A stretch of 64,000 nt of DNA from Kocuria sp. TGY1127_2 (GCF_013394385.1 NZ_AP022834.1:2542001-2606000), one strand, 5' to 3'; counted from the first letter of the stretch, positions 30,127-39,277 are shown. Translations and numbers: made by a program. Notes: a model not told the origin generated them from the sequence alone.

Positions 30127-31049
30127 AGAAGACCGGTCCTTTCCAAAATTTCTCGAATCGAGGCGGCTTCCTGATTGTTGAGCGCCGCCATGGGCTTGGA
30201 CATTGTATTCGACGAGAACACGCCGAGTTCCACGAGGGCGGTTTTGAATGCACCCACGCCGGCGGCGCCCCCGGAGACCCGCGTGGCGTCCGCGCAGGTC
30301 ACTATCGTGAAGAGGTCGGCCAGGCGATCCTGCTCGCGACGAGCTGCGTCCCAGTCTCCGGCGACGGCTGCCTCGTACAACCGAACGTACCCCGCCGGAT
30401 CGACATTGCCCAGTCCCGGCACCAACCCGTCGGCACCTGAGAGCATTGCTCCGTCGCATACGATCTCGTGCCCGGTAAAGAGCGAGAAACCTTCGATATG
30501 GCGGGTAGCGAGACGCAATTGGCGGAACGCAATGTCATCGTTCGCCGAATCCTTGACCCCGATGATCGTGCCTTCTTCGGCCAACTGTGCCAGGACGTCC
30601 GTACCCAAGGGGATGTGTGTGCGGACCGGAACGTTGTACGCGAAAACCGGGACATCCACGGCTTCTCGCACAATGCGGAAGTGATCGAGGATCTCGCGCG
30701 GGTCGGTGATGATGTAATAGGGACTCGAAACGACGACGGCGTCCGCACCGAAATCGCTCATACGGCGTGCTTCGTCGGCCACGCGAACGGGGGTCTGGTC
30801 GTTGGCGCCGACGATGACCGGTACGGAACCATTCGCGAATTCGGCGGTCAGCTCGACGACGATGCGTCGCTCGTCGTCGCTCATGTAGGGGGTCTCGGCC
30901 GAGGAACCGAGCATGAACAACCCGTGGACTCCCCCGTCGATCAGATGGCGAACGACCCTTTCCAGGCCCTGGCGGTCGATCTCGCCATCGCTGGTGCGAG
31001 GGGTGATCACGGGCGGGATGACGCCGTGGAATGCGGGGGTTACAGACAC
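30123..31049 (-). CDS. nanA: N-acetylneuraminate lyase-like aldolase (DHDPS/NAL superfamily)
   Basis: A 308-residue class I aldolase. The Schiff-base lysine is Lys166 in GVKDS and the catalytic tyrosine is Tyr138 in FAYNVP. The substrate loop reads GSSAE instead of the usual GSTGE/GTTGE of DHDPS and NAL enzymes. Alone it could be any pyruvate aldolase, but its position in one operon with nanK, nanE and a sialic-acid-type ABC transporter makes cleavage of N-acetylneuraminate to ManNAc and pyruvate the best inference. The start is GTG 31049 with AGGAG upstream. Confidence 0.85.
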   Translation of the reverse strand: MSVTPAFHGVIPPVITPRTSDGEIDRQGLERVVRHLIDGGVHGLFMLGSSAETPYMSDDERRIVVELTAEFANGSVPVIVGANDQTPVRVADEARRMSDFGADAVVVSSPYYIITDPREILDHFRIVREAVDVPVFAYNVPVRTHIPLGTDVLAQLAEEGTIIGVKDSANDDIAFRQLRLATRHIEGFSLFTGHEIVCDGAMLSGADGLVPGLGNVDPAGYVRLYEAAVAGDWDAARREQDRLADLFTIVTCADATRVSGGAAGVGAFKTALVELGVFSSNTMSKPMAALNNQEAASIREILERTGLL

Positions 31050-31098
31050 GAAATTTACTCCTGATGGTTGTGTTGCTGATGATCCGGGTTCAAGACCG

Positions 31099-31115
31099 GC
31101 CCCGGTGGCCGGGGC
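31099..31115. other. GC-rich intercistronic hairpin
   Basis: GCCCCGG and CCGGGGC are separated by TGG, forming a 7-bp all-GC stem just after the stop of the ABC ATPase gene and about 50 bp before nanA. There is no U-run, so it may be an mRNA-stabilising or processing hairpin, or a partial terminator lowering nanAKE expression relative to the transporter. Confidence 0.45.
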
Positions 31116-31117
31116 TG

Positions 31118-31939
31118 TTATGGGGCTCGAAGGTTGAGAAGGCTCGGCGCGGCGTGGAGCAGTGACCGAGTGTAGTCGTGCGATGGGTTTCTCAGGACTT
31201 CGTCCGCCTCTCCTTGTTCGACGGCCTGGCCCTTGGTCATGACCAAGAGATCGTCGGAAATATGGCGGACGGTCTGAATATCGTGAGAGATGAACACCAT
31301 TCCCAGATTGAGTTCCCTCTTCAGATCGATGAGCAGGTTGAGCACCTGAGCACGGACGGAGACGTCCAGGGCGCTCGTTGGCTCGTCGGCCACGATGACC
31401 TCCGGGTCGAGGGCGAGCGCTCGGGCGATGGCCACGCGCTGCCGCTGACCACCCGAGAGCTGAGCGGGTACGGCTTCGGCCGCCGAGGTCGGAAGCCCGA
31501 CCAGATCGAGCAGCTCGTACACACGGTCCGAGCGGCCGGATGCGGCCCCCATCCCGTGCACGTCCATGGGGTCCTTGACGATGTCGTGCGTGGTCATTCG
31601 GGGATTCAACGCGGTCGAGGCGTTCTGGAAAATCATGGTGACGGCTTTGCCGAATCTCTTGCGGTCCGCGGCCCCCGTGCCCACGGGTTTTCCGCGGTAC
31701 AGCAGCTCACCGTCCGTGGGCTCTTGGAGGCCCACGATGACGTTGGCGAGGGTCGTCTTGCCCGATCCGGATTCCCCGACAACGCCTACGGTACGACCGC
31801 TCAGGACGTCCAGGGAGATTCCGTCGACGGCTTTGACGACGTTGCGTTTGAACAGGGACCCGGTGCGCGTCGTGAAATGAACCTTCAGGTCCTTGAGGGA
31901 CAGAACAGCTTCGTCCGTCCGGGATGCCGTGGCACTCAT
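31118..31939 (-). CDS. Oligopeptide/sialic acid-type ABC transporter ATP-binding protein (DppF-like)
   Basis: A 273-residue ATPase with Walker A GESGSGKT, signature LSGGQRQRV, Walker B VIVADEPTSALD, and the DppF/OppF-type C-terminal HDYTRSLLHA. Its ATG overlaps the stop of the upstream permease-ATPase fusion gene. It would pair with the ATPase domain of that fusion as the second nucleotide-binding subunit. Transporters of this SBP_bac_5/Dpp type carry peptides or nickel, but the nan operon setting suggests sialic acid, as for SatABCD of Haemophilus ducreyi or the Sia system of Corynebacterium. Confidence 0.9.
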   Translation of the reverse strand: MSATASRTDEAVLSLKDLKVHFTTRTGSLFKRNVVKAVDGISLDVLSGRTVGVVGESGSGKTTLANVIVGLQEPTDGELLYRGKPVGTGAADRKRFGKAVTMIFQNASTALNPRMTTHDIVKDPMDVHGMGAASGRSDRVYELLDLVGLPTSAAEAVPAQLSGGQRQRVAIARALALDPEVIVADEPTSALDVSVRAQVLNLLIDLKRELNLGMVFISHDIQTVRHISDDLLVMTKGQAVEQGEADEVLRNPSHDYTRSLLHAAPSLLNLRAP

Positions 31940-34005
31940 GAGTCAGCTCCTTGAATGATTTTGACGGTAGCGGATCCGTTCGTCGGAGCGTTGGTCGCCC
32001 AATAATGGTCCGATCCGCCGATCTGCTCCATATGCAGGGGCGCCAGCGGATTGGCGTCGGGCCTTTGCGATCTGGGAGCGAATCGGTCGCCGGGTGCGAA
32101 TTCACGCGGGCTGGGAACTGTCCCCGGGATTTGGTAAAGGCGTTCGGCCGACGACTCGATGGACAGAACTGAGCCGAGCAGACCCTGTGTGTATTCGTGT
32201 CGGGGATCGGACAGGACCTCCGTCGTACTGCCGGTTTCGACGACCTGTCCCGCGTACATGACCGTCACCCGGTGGGCCAAGGACCCGACCAGAGCGAGAT
32301 CATGGCTGACGAAAATCATCGCGAAGCCGAGCTGCTTCTGCAGGTCGAGCAGCAAGTCGACCACCTGGCGCTGCACTGTGACGTCAAGGGCCGTCGTCGG
32401 CTCGTCCGCGACGACGAGTTTGGGTGAACGGGACAATGCCATCGCAATGAGCACGCGCTGCCGCTGTCCACCGGACAACTCGTGAGGATAGCTCTTGAGG
32501 GTCCGATCCGGGTCCAGCTGCACGAGCCGCAAGAGCTCGTTCGGCTTCATGCGCCCGCCGCGCTTGGTCAGTTGTTCCATCTGATCCTTGATGAGCATCG
32601 AAGGGTTCAGGGAGGATAAGGCGTCCTGGTAAATCATGGCGATCTGTTCTCCACGAAGTCCGGCAAAGGTGCGGTCCAGGGCTTGCTGACCCGGTTTGGA
32701 AGGTACCAGCTCTTTCCCACCGAAGAGGATCGATCCGGTGACGACCGCGTTGGTCGCTTGAAGCCCCATGATGGCCAAAGACGTAATCGATTTACCCGAC
32801 CCGGATTCTCCGACCAACCCCATGGTTTCGCCCGGGGCGACCGAGAAGCTGAGATCGCGAACGACCTTGGTGTCCCCGTATCTGTCAGGGAAGGAAATCG
32901 AGAGGTCCTTGACCTCCAACAACGGCTTCGCATGGGGATCGGGAGCCAACCGATCGCCCCGCCGTGATTCCGCCGCCGCCAGAGCCGCAAGCTGCTCGTC
33001 CAGCAAAGACTTGCCACGGGGGCTGACCGTCTGAATGTTCGACGTCGGGACGGCCCGTGAGGACTCCGCCGCAAATATGGCTTCGGTCCTGGGTTGGACG
33101 GTTTCGCTGCGAGGTGAGGTCGCTTCCGAGGATGCCGCTTGGGCTCGCAATCGCGGATTGGCCATCGCATCGGTCATTCCCTCGGACAGAACGTTCAGGG
33201 CGAGGACCGTCAGCAAAATCGTGATACCAGCGAAGGTAGTGGCCCACCAGGCACCCGCAAGAACCACATTTCGTCCGTAGGAAATGACATTTCCCCAGCT
33301 CGGGTCCGGGTCTTGGATGCCCGCTCCCAAGAATGACAGCGAGGCCTCGAAGATGATGGCATCCGCGACCATGACCGTCGCAAAGACTAGAACGGGAGCC
33401 GCGCTGTTGCGAAGCACGTGCTTGGCCAGAATGAATGCGCGCTTCGCACCGATGATGCGCTCCGCGCGGACGTAGTCCTCATTCCACTGGGTCAGGATAT
33501 TGGCGCGTACCACCCTGGCCAGCTGAGGTGTATAGATGATCGCGATCGACAGGATGATCACGGGAATCGAATTGCCCATTGTGGACAGGAGAACGGCGGC
33601 GAGCGCAATACCGGGGAACGCCATGATGACGTCCATGATTCGCATGATCCCCTCGTTGACCCAGCGACGTCCCGTCGCGGCGATGGCCCCGAGGATCCCG
33701 CCAAGGATCAGAGCCAAGGCAACCGAGCCCAATCCGATGACGAGTGAGCTGCGGGCACCGTAGAGCAGACGCGAGAAGATATCCCGATTGAGTCGGTCCG
33801 TGCCGAACAGGTGGTCCCAACTGGGGCCCTGAGGCACTCCCGCTCCGGTCTGCAAAGGGTCGTGTGGTGCGATGAGTGGGGCGAAAATCGCGGCGAGCGC
33901 TATCAGGATCAGGAATACTGTGGCGACCTTGGATCCCCATGGCATCCTGCGGAATCGAATCCCGGGCTGGGAGAGTCGGTCGGCGAGCTTGAATCTCATG
34001 GTCAC
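31936..34005 (-). CDS. ABC transporter permease-ATPase fusion (DppC-DppD type)
   Basis: A 689-residue fusion. Residues about 1-290 are a DppC-like permease: an N-terminal membrane segment, HLFGTDRLNRDIFSRLLYGARSS, about six membrane segments and the EAA loop around ERIIGAKRAFILAKHVLRN. A hydrophilic Ser/Ala/Glu-rich linker (about 290-355) follows. The rest is a DppD-like ATPase with GESGSGKS, HELSGGQRQRV, VADEPTTALD and the C-terminal oligopeptide/nickel extension. Fused permease-ATPases of this kind occur in some sialic-acid transporters. The GTG start overlaps the previous stop. Confidence 0.92.
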   Translation of the reverse strand: MTMRFKLADRLSQPGIRFRRMPWGSKVATVFLILIALAAIFAPLIAPHDPLQTGAGVPQGPSWDHLFGTDRLNRDIFSRLLYGARSSLVIGLGSVALALILGGILGAIAATGRRWVNEGIMRIMDVIMAFPGIALAAVLLSTMGNSIPVIILSIAIIYTPQLARVVRANILTQWNEDYVRAERIIGAKRAFILAKHVLRNSAAPVLVFATVMVADAIIFEASLSFLGAGIQDPDPSWGNVISYGRNVVLAGAWWATTFAGITILLTVLALNVLSEGMTDAMANPRLRAQAASSEATSPRSETVQPRTEAIFAAESSRAVPTSNIQTVSPRGKSLLDEQLAALAAAESRRGDRLAPDPHAKPLLEVKDLSISFPDRYGDTKVVRDLSFSVAPGETMGLVGESGSGKSITSLAIMGLQATNAVVTGSILFGGKELVPSKPGQQALDRTFAGLRGEQIAMIYQDALSSLNPSMLIKDQMEQLTKRGGRMKPNELLRLVQLDPDRTLKSYPHELSGGQRQRVLIAMALSRSPKLVVADEPTTALDVTVQRQVVDLLLDLQKQLGFAMIFVSHDLALVGSLAHRVTVMYAGQVVETGSTTEVLSDPRHEYTQGLLGSVLSIESSAERLYQIPGTVPSPREFAPGDRFAPRSQRPDANPLAPLHMEQIGGSDHYWATNAPTNGSATVKIIQGADS

Positions 34006-34955
34006 ACCGTCCTAATGCGAGGGTTGATGAGCAGATAGAGCAGGTCGACGACGATGTTGACCAGCACGAAGGTGACGGCAATGGTGACGACGACGCCTTG
34101 AACCAGGTTGATGTCCTGGTTGGTGATTCCGTTGAGAATCAGCTGGCCCATGCCCGGCATCGAGAAGATCATCTCGATCACCACGGCACCGCCTAAGAGG
34201 TAACCGATGCGCAGGCCGAGCACCGTTACTGGAGTCACCAGGGCATTGCGCAGAACATTCGTCCGGAGGACTTCGCCGCGCGGGACGCCGTTGCCGATGG
34301 CCGTCCGCACGTAGTCCTTGTCCAGTTCCTCAACCATCGAGGTGCGAACCACCCGGATGAGGGACGCGCACACCGGAATGGCCAGAGCCACGGAAGGCAT
34401 CAGCATCGAGGTGAAGTACTTGCTCGGACTGTCGAAGAAGGAGGTGTATCCACCGGAGGGAAGAATGCGCCACCCGACGGCGAACCACTGGATGAGCAGG
34501 ATTCCGAGCCAGAAGGACGGCGTGGCGACCGCGGCGATCGAGAATACGCGGATCAGTTGGTCCGGCCACCGGTCCCGGCACAGAGCAGCGATGATGCCCA
34601 GGACCAGGGAGACCACCGCAGCGATGACGACGCCCCAGAGGGTCAGTTGAAGCGTGACCGGGAAGGCCCCCGCAATCATGGTCGAGATCGGTGACTCAGG
34701 CGGAGTCGTGACACCGAAGTTCAGGGTGCACAACCGACCGAGGAAGGTCAGGTACTGGACGATCATCGGCTGGTTGAGCCCGTGTTCTTCCCGGTACGCA
34801 TCCTTGGCATCCGCGCTGGCGTTTTCTCCGAGGGCGGCCGTTGCCTGGTCACCGGGCGAGAAGTGCAGCACGATGAACACGAGCAGCGTAATGCCCAGGA
34901 TCATGAAGGGGAGGGCGATGATTCGTCGCCCGAAAAGTCTGAGTATGTTCCCCAC
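34002..34955 (-). CDS. ABC transporter permease (DppB-like)
   Basis: A 317-residue DppB-family permease: an N-terminal membrane segment followed by a periplasmic-type loop with the family motif FSPGDQ, then five membrane helices and the EAA loop around AIGNGVPRGEVLRTNVLRNAL. It forms the membrane pore together with the permease half of the fusion protein encoded next. The start is GTG 34955 after AAGGAGG. It is the second gene of the sialic-acid-type operon, 42 bp after the binding-protein gene. Confidence 0.92.
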   Translation of the reverse strand: MGNILRLFGRRIIALPFMILGITLLVFIVLHFSPGDQATAALGENASADAKDAYREEHGLNQPMIVQYLTFLGRLCTLNFGVTTPPESPISTMIAGAFPVTLQLTLWGVVIAAVVSLVLGIIAALCRDRWPDQLIRVFSIAAVATPSFWLGILLIQWFAVGWRILPSGGYTSFFDSPSKYFTSMLMPSVALAIPVCASLIRVVRTSMVEELDKDYVRTAIGNGVPRGEVLRTNVLRNALVTPVTVLGLRIGYLLGGAVVIEMIFSMPGMGQLILNGITNQDINLVQGVVVTIAVTFVLVNIVVDLLYLLINPRIRTV

Positions 34956-34997
34956 GAGAAATCCTCCTTGGATCGTATGCGGGAGAAGTTGGCTGGG

Positions 34998-36596
34998 TCA
35001 GTTCCGCTCTACACCGAGGAAAGAGAGGCCCGTGGTCGGCAGCGGTTTGAAGCCCTTGAGGTCGGTTCCGTGCCAGGCCGTCGGCAAATTGCGGTGGAAA
35101 ATGGGATAGAGCGGGACTTGCTCGGCCATGATGTCGATGGCTTGACCCCACAGTCGCAGGGCTTCATCCCGATCGCTGGTCTGCACCGCACGGTCCATGA
35201 GGTCCAGGGTTTGGTCGTGTTCCGGCGTGCCGGCCCAGTGGAATCGCTTGTCTGCCCAGGTCTTGCCCCGGAACCACCAGGAGAGCAACAGGTCCATGTC
35301 GTTGCCGTAGACCGATGGGTCACCGGGGGCCACGCACAGTTGATAATTGCCTGTGTCCACGTACTGCGCGTACAGGGCCCCCGACTGCATGGCCTGCATG
35401 TTCACCGAGACACCGGGGATCTTGTTCCAGGATTCGAGGATCACGGGCATGACGTCCTTGACCCACGAGGTATCGGTGGTATGAACCGTGAAATCGAGCT
35501 TGTCCACGCCTGCCTGGTGCAGGAGCTGAGACGCCTTGTCGAGGTCGTAGTCGTAGACCGTAGAGGCTTTGACGTAGTCCGGATGCTCTTTGTGAACGAA
35601 TGAAGTCGCGGCGCTCGCGTGCCCCAGTAACCCCCGCTCGATGACCAGCTCGGTGTCCAGGCCGTAATGCAGGGCTTGGCGTACACGGACGTCGTCGAAC
35701 GGCGGCTTCTGGAGATTGAACATCATGAACAAGAGGCCGAACGAGGGCACCTGTTCGAGGCTCGATCTCTTCTGGAGCCATTCGGCGTCGAGGTACGGGA
35801 CATCCTCGATGGCCTGTACCCGGTCCGAGTCCTGCGCGGTCACACGAGCCGCGGAGTCGGAGAGCAGGTACCAAATCATTTCGTCCACGGTGGCCTTGTA
35901 CTGACCGTTGTAGTCGGCGAATCCGCTGAATTCTATACGGTTGTCCTTGAGAGCCCGGACGAATTTGTACGGTCCCGAGCCCACCGGTTGGGCGTCGAAT
36001 CCCTTCGGATCTTTCTCGATCACGGCCTTCGGCACGATTTTGATGCACGAGATGCGCTCGGCAAACAGCGGGAAGGGGTTCTTCAGGTGGAACCGGACTG
36101 CTTTGTCCCCGTGGGGTTCGACGCCGTCGATGAAATCGACGAGTTGGAGCAACGTCGATGCATTCTCCGGGTCGAGGACCCTCGTGAAGGAGTACACGAC
36201 GTCGTCAACGGTGACGGGGGAACCGTCGTGGAAATGGGCACCTTGGCGCAACGGCACCTCGTAGGTACGCTCGTCGATTTCCCGGGGCATCTCAGAAGCC
36301 AGAGCAAGGTACGGCTTTCGGGTCGCTGGGTGGAGATCAACGAGACCCTCGAAGATATGCAGGTTTGCGGCCATGGCCGCTGCACTCGTGGTGATCATCG
36401 GGTCGAATCCGGTGGAGAGGGAATACGAGATGCCCGCCTCGATGCGCTTCTTGGCCGGAGCGGTATCCGCCGAACATGCGGAGAGGCTCGCCGAAAAAGC
36501 GAGAGCCGCGCTCAACCCACCGGCAGCCGTGAGAAATCCGCGCCGTGAGATGCGGCGCGCGGTCTGGGACTTCTTCGTCGAAGACTCTGGGATCAT
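34998..36596 (-). CDS. Extracellular solute-binding lipoprotein, SBP_bac_5 family, Tat-type signal
   Basis: A 532-residue family-5 binding protein. The signal peptide has a twin-arginine motif (RRISRRGFLTAAGG) and a lipobox SLSAC at about residues 37-41, so it is probably Tat-exported and lipid-anchored. The mature part shows the family core with HFHDGSPVTVDDVVYSF and VGSGPYKF. ATG 36596 follows TGGAGG. As first gene of the operon, divergent from a NanR-type regulator and upstream of nanAKE, it likely captures sialic acid; peptides are the alternative ligand. Confidence 0.9.
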   Translation of the reverse strand: MIPESSTKKSQTARRISRRGFLTAAGGLSAALAFSASLSACSADTAPAKKRIEAGISYSLSTGFDPMITTSAAAMAANLHIFEGLVDLHPATRKPYLALASEMPREIDERTYEVPLRQGAHFHDGSPVTVDDVVYSFTRVLDPENASTLLQLVDFIDGVEPHGDKAVRFHLKNPFPLFAERISCIKIVPKAVIEKDPKGFDAQPVGSGPYKFVRALKDNRIEFSGFADYNGQYKATVDEMIWYLLSDSAARVTAQDSDRVQAIEDVPYLDAEWLQKRSSLEQVPSFGLLFMMFNLQKPPFDDVRVRQALHYGLDTELVIERGLLGHASAATSFVHKEHPDYVKASTVYDYDLDKASQLLHQAGVDKLDFTVHTTDTSWVKDVMPVILESWNKIPGVSVNMQAMQSGALYAQYVDTGNYQLCVAPGDPSVYGNDMDLLLSWWFRGKTWADKRFHWAGTPEHDQTLDLMDRAVQTSDRDEALRLWGQAIDIMAEQVPLYPIFHRNLPTAWHGTDLKGFKPLPTTGLSFLGVERN

Positions 36597-36621
36597 CTGG
36601 GCCTCCAGAGGAGATGGGATG

Positions 36622-36633
36622 TAGGATGTCCTA
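36622..36633. promoter_or_regulatory. Candidate NanR operator palindrome
   Basis: TAGGATGTCCTA has perfect 5-bp arms around TG and lies 26 bp before the binding-protein start, within the 170-bp divergent region shared with the GntR/FCD regulator. A possible minus-strand -35 (TTTACA) sits just upstream of it. It is a plausible operator for the nan operon; not confirmed. Confidence 0.4.
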
Positions 36634-36766
36634 TGCTTGGTGTGTAAATTTAGCCACATAGAATCCTGTTGTCAACATCACGTTTGTTGTGGCGGACGGC
36701 CACCCATCGAGCGATGACGGGACCACGATAAGATCCACAAAGTTCGACCATCGACGAGGAGAACGC

Positions 36767-37492
36767 ATGGAACCGAAGGATTACACCTCGAAACGCCGGG
36801 TCGGCGCTGCCGATCGTATGCGTGCCCTCCAGCAAGAGATCATGACGATCATCCTGGACCGCGGCCTCACGCCGGGCGACCCCATGCCCACGGAATACGA
36901 ACTCGTCGAAGAGCTCGGCGTCGGACGCAATACGGTCCGCGAATCGCTCAAAGTACTGCAGTCGATGGGCGTGGTGGAGGTACGGCACGGATACGGAATG
37001 TTCGTGGCCCACAAGAACCTCGAGGCTTTGGCCATGGGCTTGGAATTCCATGCCCGCATGTCCCTCCAGGGCCATGGGAACGAGGCCATGGAGGTCGTCG
37101 AGGTCCGTCAGGCCCTCGAATCGGCGCTGGTCAGCTCCGCCATGGACGCGATGACCGCGGAGGACCATGCTGCCCTCGAAAAATGCATTCAAGGCATGGA
37201 AGAGTCAGCCGAAGACGGTGCACTCAACGCGGAACACGACCACGAATTCCACCGTCTGCTCTTCGCCCCCTTGAACAATGGGCTTCTGGCCAGCCTTCTG
37301 GAAGTCTTCTGGTCCGTATATGGACAGATCAGGGAGCAGGTTGGCCAATCTATTCCTGTTGCCAAAAAGAACGCCCAAGCCCATCGAGACATTCTCGAAG
37401 CCGTGAGGAACGGGGAAAAGGAACGAGCCGCGCTTCTGCTGAACTCCCACTTCGACGCCCTGCGCGGATCACTGCAAAAAACCATCTCCTGA
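36767..37492 (+). CDS. GntR/FCD family regulator (NanR-like)
   Basis: A 241-residue FadR-subfamily GntR protein: winged helix with MPTEYELVEELGVGRNTVRESLKVL and a C-terminal FCD domain whose metal-binding His residues are visible (DHEFHRLLF, AQAHRDIL). ATG 36767 follows GAGGAGA; the frame opens earlier at 36689 but without a better start. It is divergent from the nan operon, as is typical for NanR repressors that respond to sialic acid, so I infer control of the transporter and nanAKE. The effector is an inference from context only. Confidence 0.9.
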   Translation: MEPKDYTSKRRVGAADRMRALQQEIMTIILDRGLTPGDPMPTEYELVEELGVGRNTVRESLKVLQSMGVVEVRHGYGMFVAHKNLEALAMGLEFHARMSLQGHGNEAMEVVEVRQALESALVSSAMDAMTAEDHAALEKCIQGMEESAEDGALNAEHDHEFHRLLFAPLNNGLLASLLEVFWSVYGQIREQVGQSIPVAKKNAQAHRDILEAVRNGEKERAALLLNSHFDALRGSLQKTIS

Positions 37493-37517
37493 TCCTGTCC
37501 GGGCATAATGGCCGTAC

Positions 37518-38120
37518 ATGTACGCCCTCATCATCGATTCACCTGACTCCAGCGTCCTCGCCAACCGATTGAACTCACTCCCCTCTGCCGACCGGTACAT
37601 CCAAGAATTCACCGTCTCGTCCGCGGGAAAGCTCAGCGCCGTATTCTCCGCTCCGGAAGCCGCGCTCGATGCCGCCCTTGCGACCCTGCGGCAGCCCGGA
37701 GTCATGGTGGGGCTCGGCACCGCGGGGAACGCCTCCGACCAGGATGCCGGAACCACGTTGGCCTACGCGCGTGCGGCTTGTGATCGGTGCGCTGCAGGAC
37801 CAACCCAAGCCAATGCGGCATTTCGAAATATCGCGGTCGAGGCCCCCGATCCGCGGCTTGCCGATGCTGCGACCGGCGTCGCACGTTTGCTTTCCCGACT
37901 CGTCGGCACGAGGACCCAAGCCGAGTGGCGCGTTGTGGACCTCCTTGTCCCAGGGGTCCGCGGACAGCACCGTGCCATCGCCGATGCGCTCGGCATTTCC
38001 CCTCAAGCAGTCAGCAAAGCCCTCATCCGAACGGGGTGGCACGAGCAGACCGAGGGCTATTTCGCTTTGGCCGAGATTCTGAGGCGATTGGAAGGCACCG
38101 CGGCCGATACAGCGCAATAG
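37518..38120 (+). CDS. Hypothetical protein with C-terminal helix-turn-helix
   Basis: A 200-residue protein I do not assign to a named family with confidence. Its first strand, MYALIIDSPDSS, recalls the start of SatD-type proteins. The C-terminal third (residues about 140-172) contains QHRAIADALGISPQAVSKAL, a clear helix-turn-helix, followed by a wing-like region. It is likely a small DNA-binding regulator or phage-type accessory protein. It starts 25 bp after the NanR-like gene on the same strand and may be co-transcribed. No enzyme motif is visible. Confidence 0.7.
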   Translation: MYALIIDSPDSSVLANRLNSLPSADRYIQEFTVSSAGKLSAVFSAPEAALDAALATLRQPGVMVGLGTAGNASDQDAGTTLAYARAACDRCAAGPTQANAAFRNIAVEAPDPRLADAATGVARLLSRLVGTRTQAEWRVVDLLVPGVRGQHRAIADALGISPQAVSKALIRTGWHEQTEGYFALAEILRRLEGTAADTAQ

Positions 38121-38137
38121 CCCCGACACACTGACGC

Positions 38138-38151
38138 GTACCCACGGGTAC
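38138..38151. promoter_or_regulatory. Palindrome near the glycosyltransferase promoter
   Basis: GTACCCACGGGTAC has 6-bp arms with a 2-bp centre. It lies 57 bp before the glycosyltransferase start and just upstream of a TATACT box (38162-38167), so it overlaps where a -35 element would be. It looks like an operator, possibly for the HTH protein encoded just upstream. Confidence 0.4.
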
Positions 38152-38207
38152 ACTTCCGAGGTATACTTTCGCTGTTATATACGTCACCCTCGCACACAGG
38201 TGAGTCC

Positions 38208-39185
38208 ATGGCCCCCAGAACCAGCGTCATTCTGCCGGTCTACAACACCGCATCGAGCGTCATTCGATCGATCAGAAGCGTAACCGCTCAAACCGATCCG
38301 GACTTCGAACTCGTCGTGATCAACGACGCGTCCCCAGACGACGCCGACCGTGTGATCCGCCAGCACCTGGCGAGCATCGATGATCCTCGCGTCCGGTACG
38401 TCGTCAACGACCACAACCTTGGCTTGGCAGGGTCCAGGAATCGCGGAATGCGGGAAGCGCGGGGAGAATGGGTTGCCTTCCTGGACTCCGATGACGTCTA
38501 CCATCCGGAATTTCTCGAGAAAATGCACGCGCAGACAACCGCCTCGACTGACGTCGTGGTCTGTTGCCATGACGTCCTGTATCCCGACGGGACGCACCGA
38601 TATCGCGTACGAGGGACCACCGGAATCTTCACGGGACGCCAAGCCATGATCAACCTCATGCGGGATCAGCTCACGCCCTATGCATGGGACAAGATCTTCC
38701 GTGTTTCTTCCCTGGAGGATCTGGAATTTCCGCTTCTCAATAGAGTCGAGGACTCTGGATTCTCAATCGCCGCGTACCAACGCGCCAGAGAAGTCGTCTA
38801 CATCCAAGATTCTCTCCACTTGTACTCGGTCAACCCGAAGTCCATCACGTGGGGTTCGGTCCCGCCGATCTCGGAGAGTTACCGGTTCATGGAATTTCTC
38901 AAGGAACGGACCCAGGCGCACCGTGGCTCCTACCGGGAGAAGAACGCGCTGGCCGCGGCGTGGATTCTGACGTTCCTGAATTCTGCACAGGCCGCGCTGA
39001 GGCTGAATCCACCAGCCCTCGAATCCCATGTCGCCGCCTGCCAGAACGCCATGAACTGCACCCTGCTTTTGCGGTGCCTCATGACCCGCCCGGTATATGC
39101 CCTCGCCGGGGCCCTTCTCAAAGGCTCGCCACCCCTCTACGGAGTCCTCTACAAAGAATTCGTCAAGAGGCAATACGGACTCTAA
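38208..39185 (+). CDS. Family 2 glycosyltransferase
   Basis: A 325-residue GT2 enzyme. The GT-A fold is evident from SVILPVYN (6-13), VVINDASPDD, and the metal/nucleotide-sugar motif FLDSDD (Asp93-Asp96), with an acceptor-side NRVEDSGF motif later. It has no clear membrane anchor; a C-terminal amphipathic region follows residue 270. ATG 38208 follows AGGTGA. GT2 enzymes build cell-surface polysaccharides or teichoic acids; no other surface-polymer gene is adjacent, so the acceptor is unknown. Confidence 0.9.
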   Translation: MAPRTSVILPVYNTASSVIRSIRSVTAQTDPDFELVVINDASPDDADRVIRQHLASIDDPRVRYVVNDHNLGLAGSRNRGMREARGEWVAFLDSDDVYHPEFLEKMHAQTTASTDVVVCCHDVLYPDGTHRYRVRGTTGIFTGRQAMINLMRDQLTPYAWDKIFRVSSLEDLEFPLLNRVEDSGFSIAAYQRAREVVYIQDSLHLYSVNPKSITWGSVPPISESYRFMEFLKERTQAHRGSYREKNALAAAWILTFLNSAQAALRLNPPALESHVAACQNAMNCTLLLRCLMTRPVYALAGALLKGSPPLYGVLYKEFVKRQYGL

Positions 39186-39221
39186 ACACCCCACCGCGCC
39201 AGAGAACGGGCCGGGCGCAAA

Positions 39222-39256
39222 AAACGCCCCGGATCGAGCACCGAACCGGGGCGTTT
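39222..39256 (-). terminator. Rho-independent terminator (bidirectional)
   Basis: AAACGCCCCGG (39222-39232) pairs perfectly with CCGGGGCGTTT (39246-39256) across 13 nt. Read on the minus strand the stem is followed by a T-run, fitting termination of the osmoprotectant transporter operon that ends at 39278. It also sits after the convergent glycosyltransferase gene. Confidence 0.85.
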
Positions 39257-39277
39257 CAGGTATTTCGACAAAACGAG

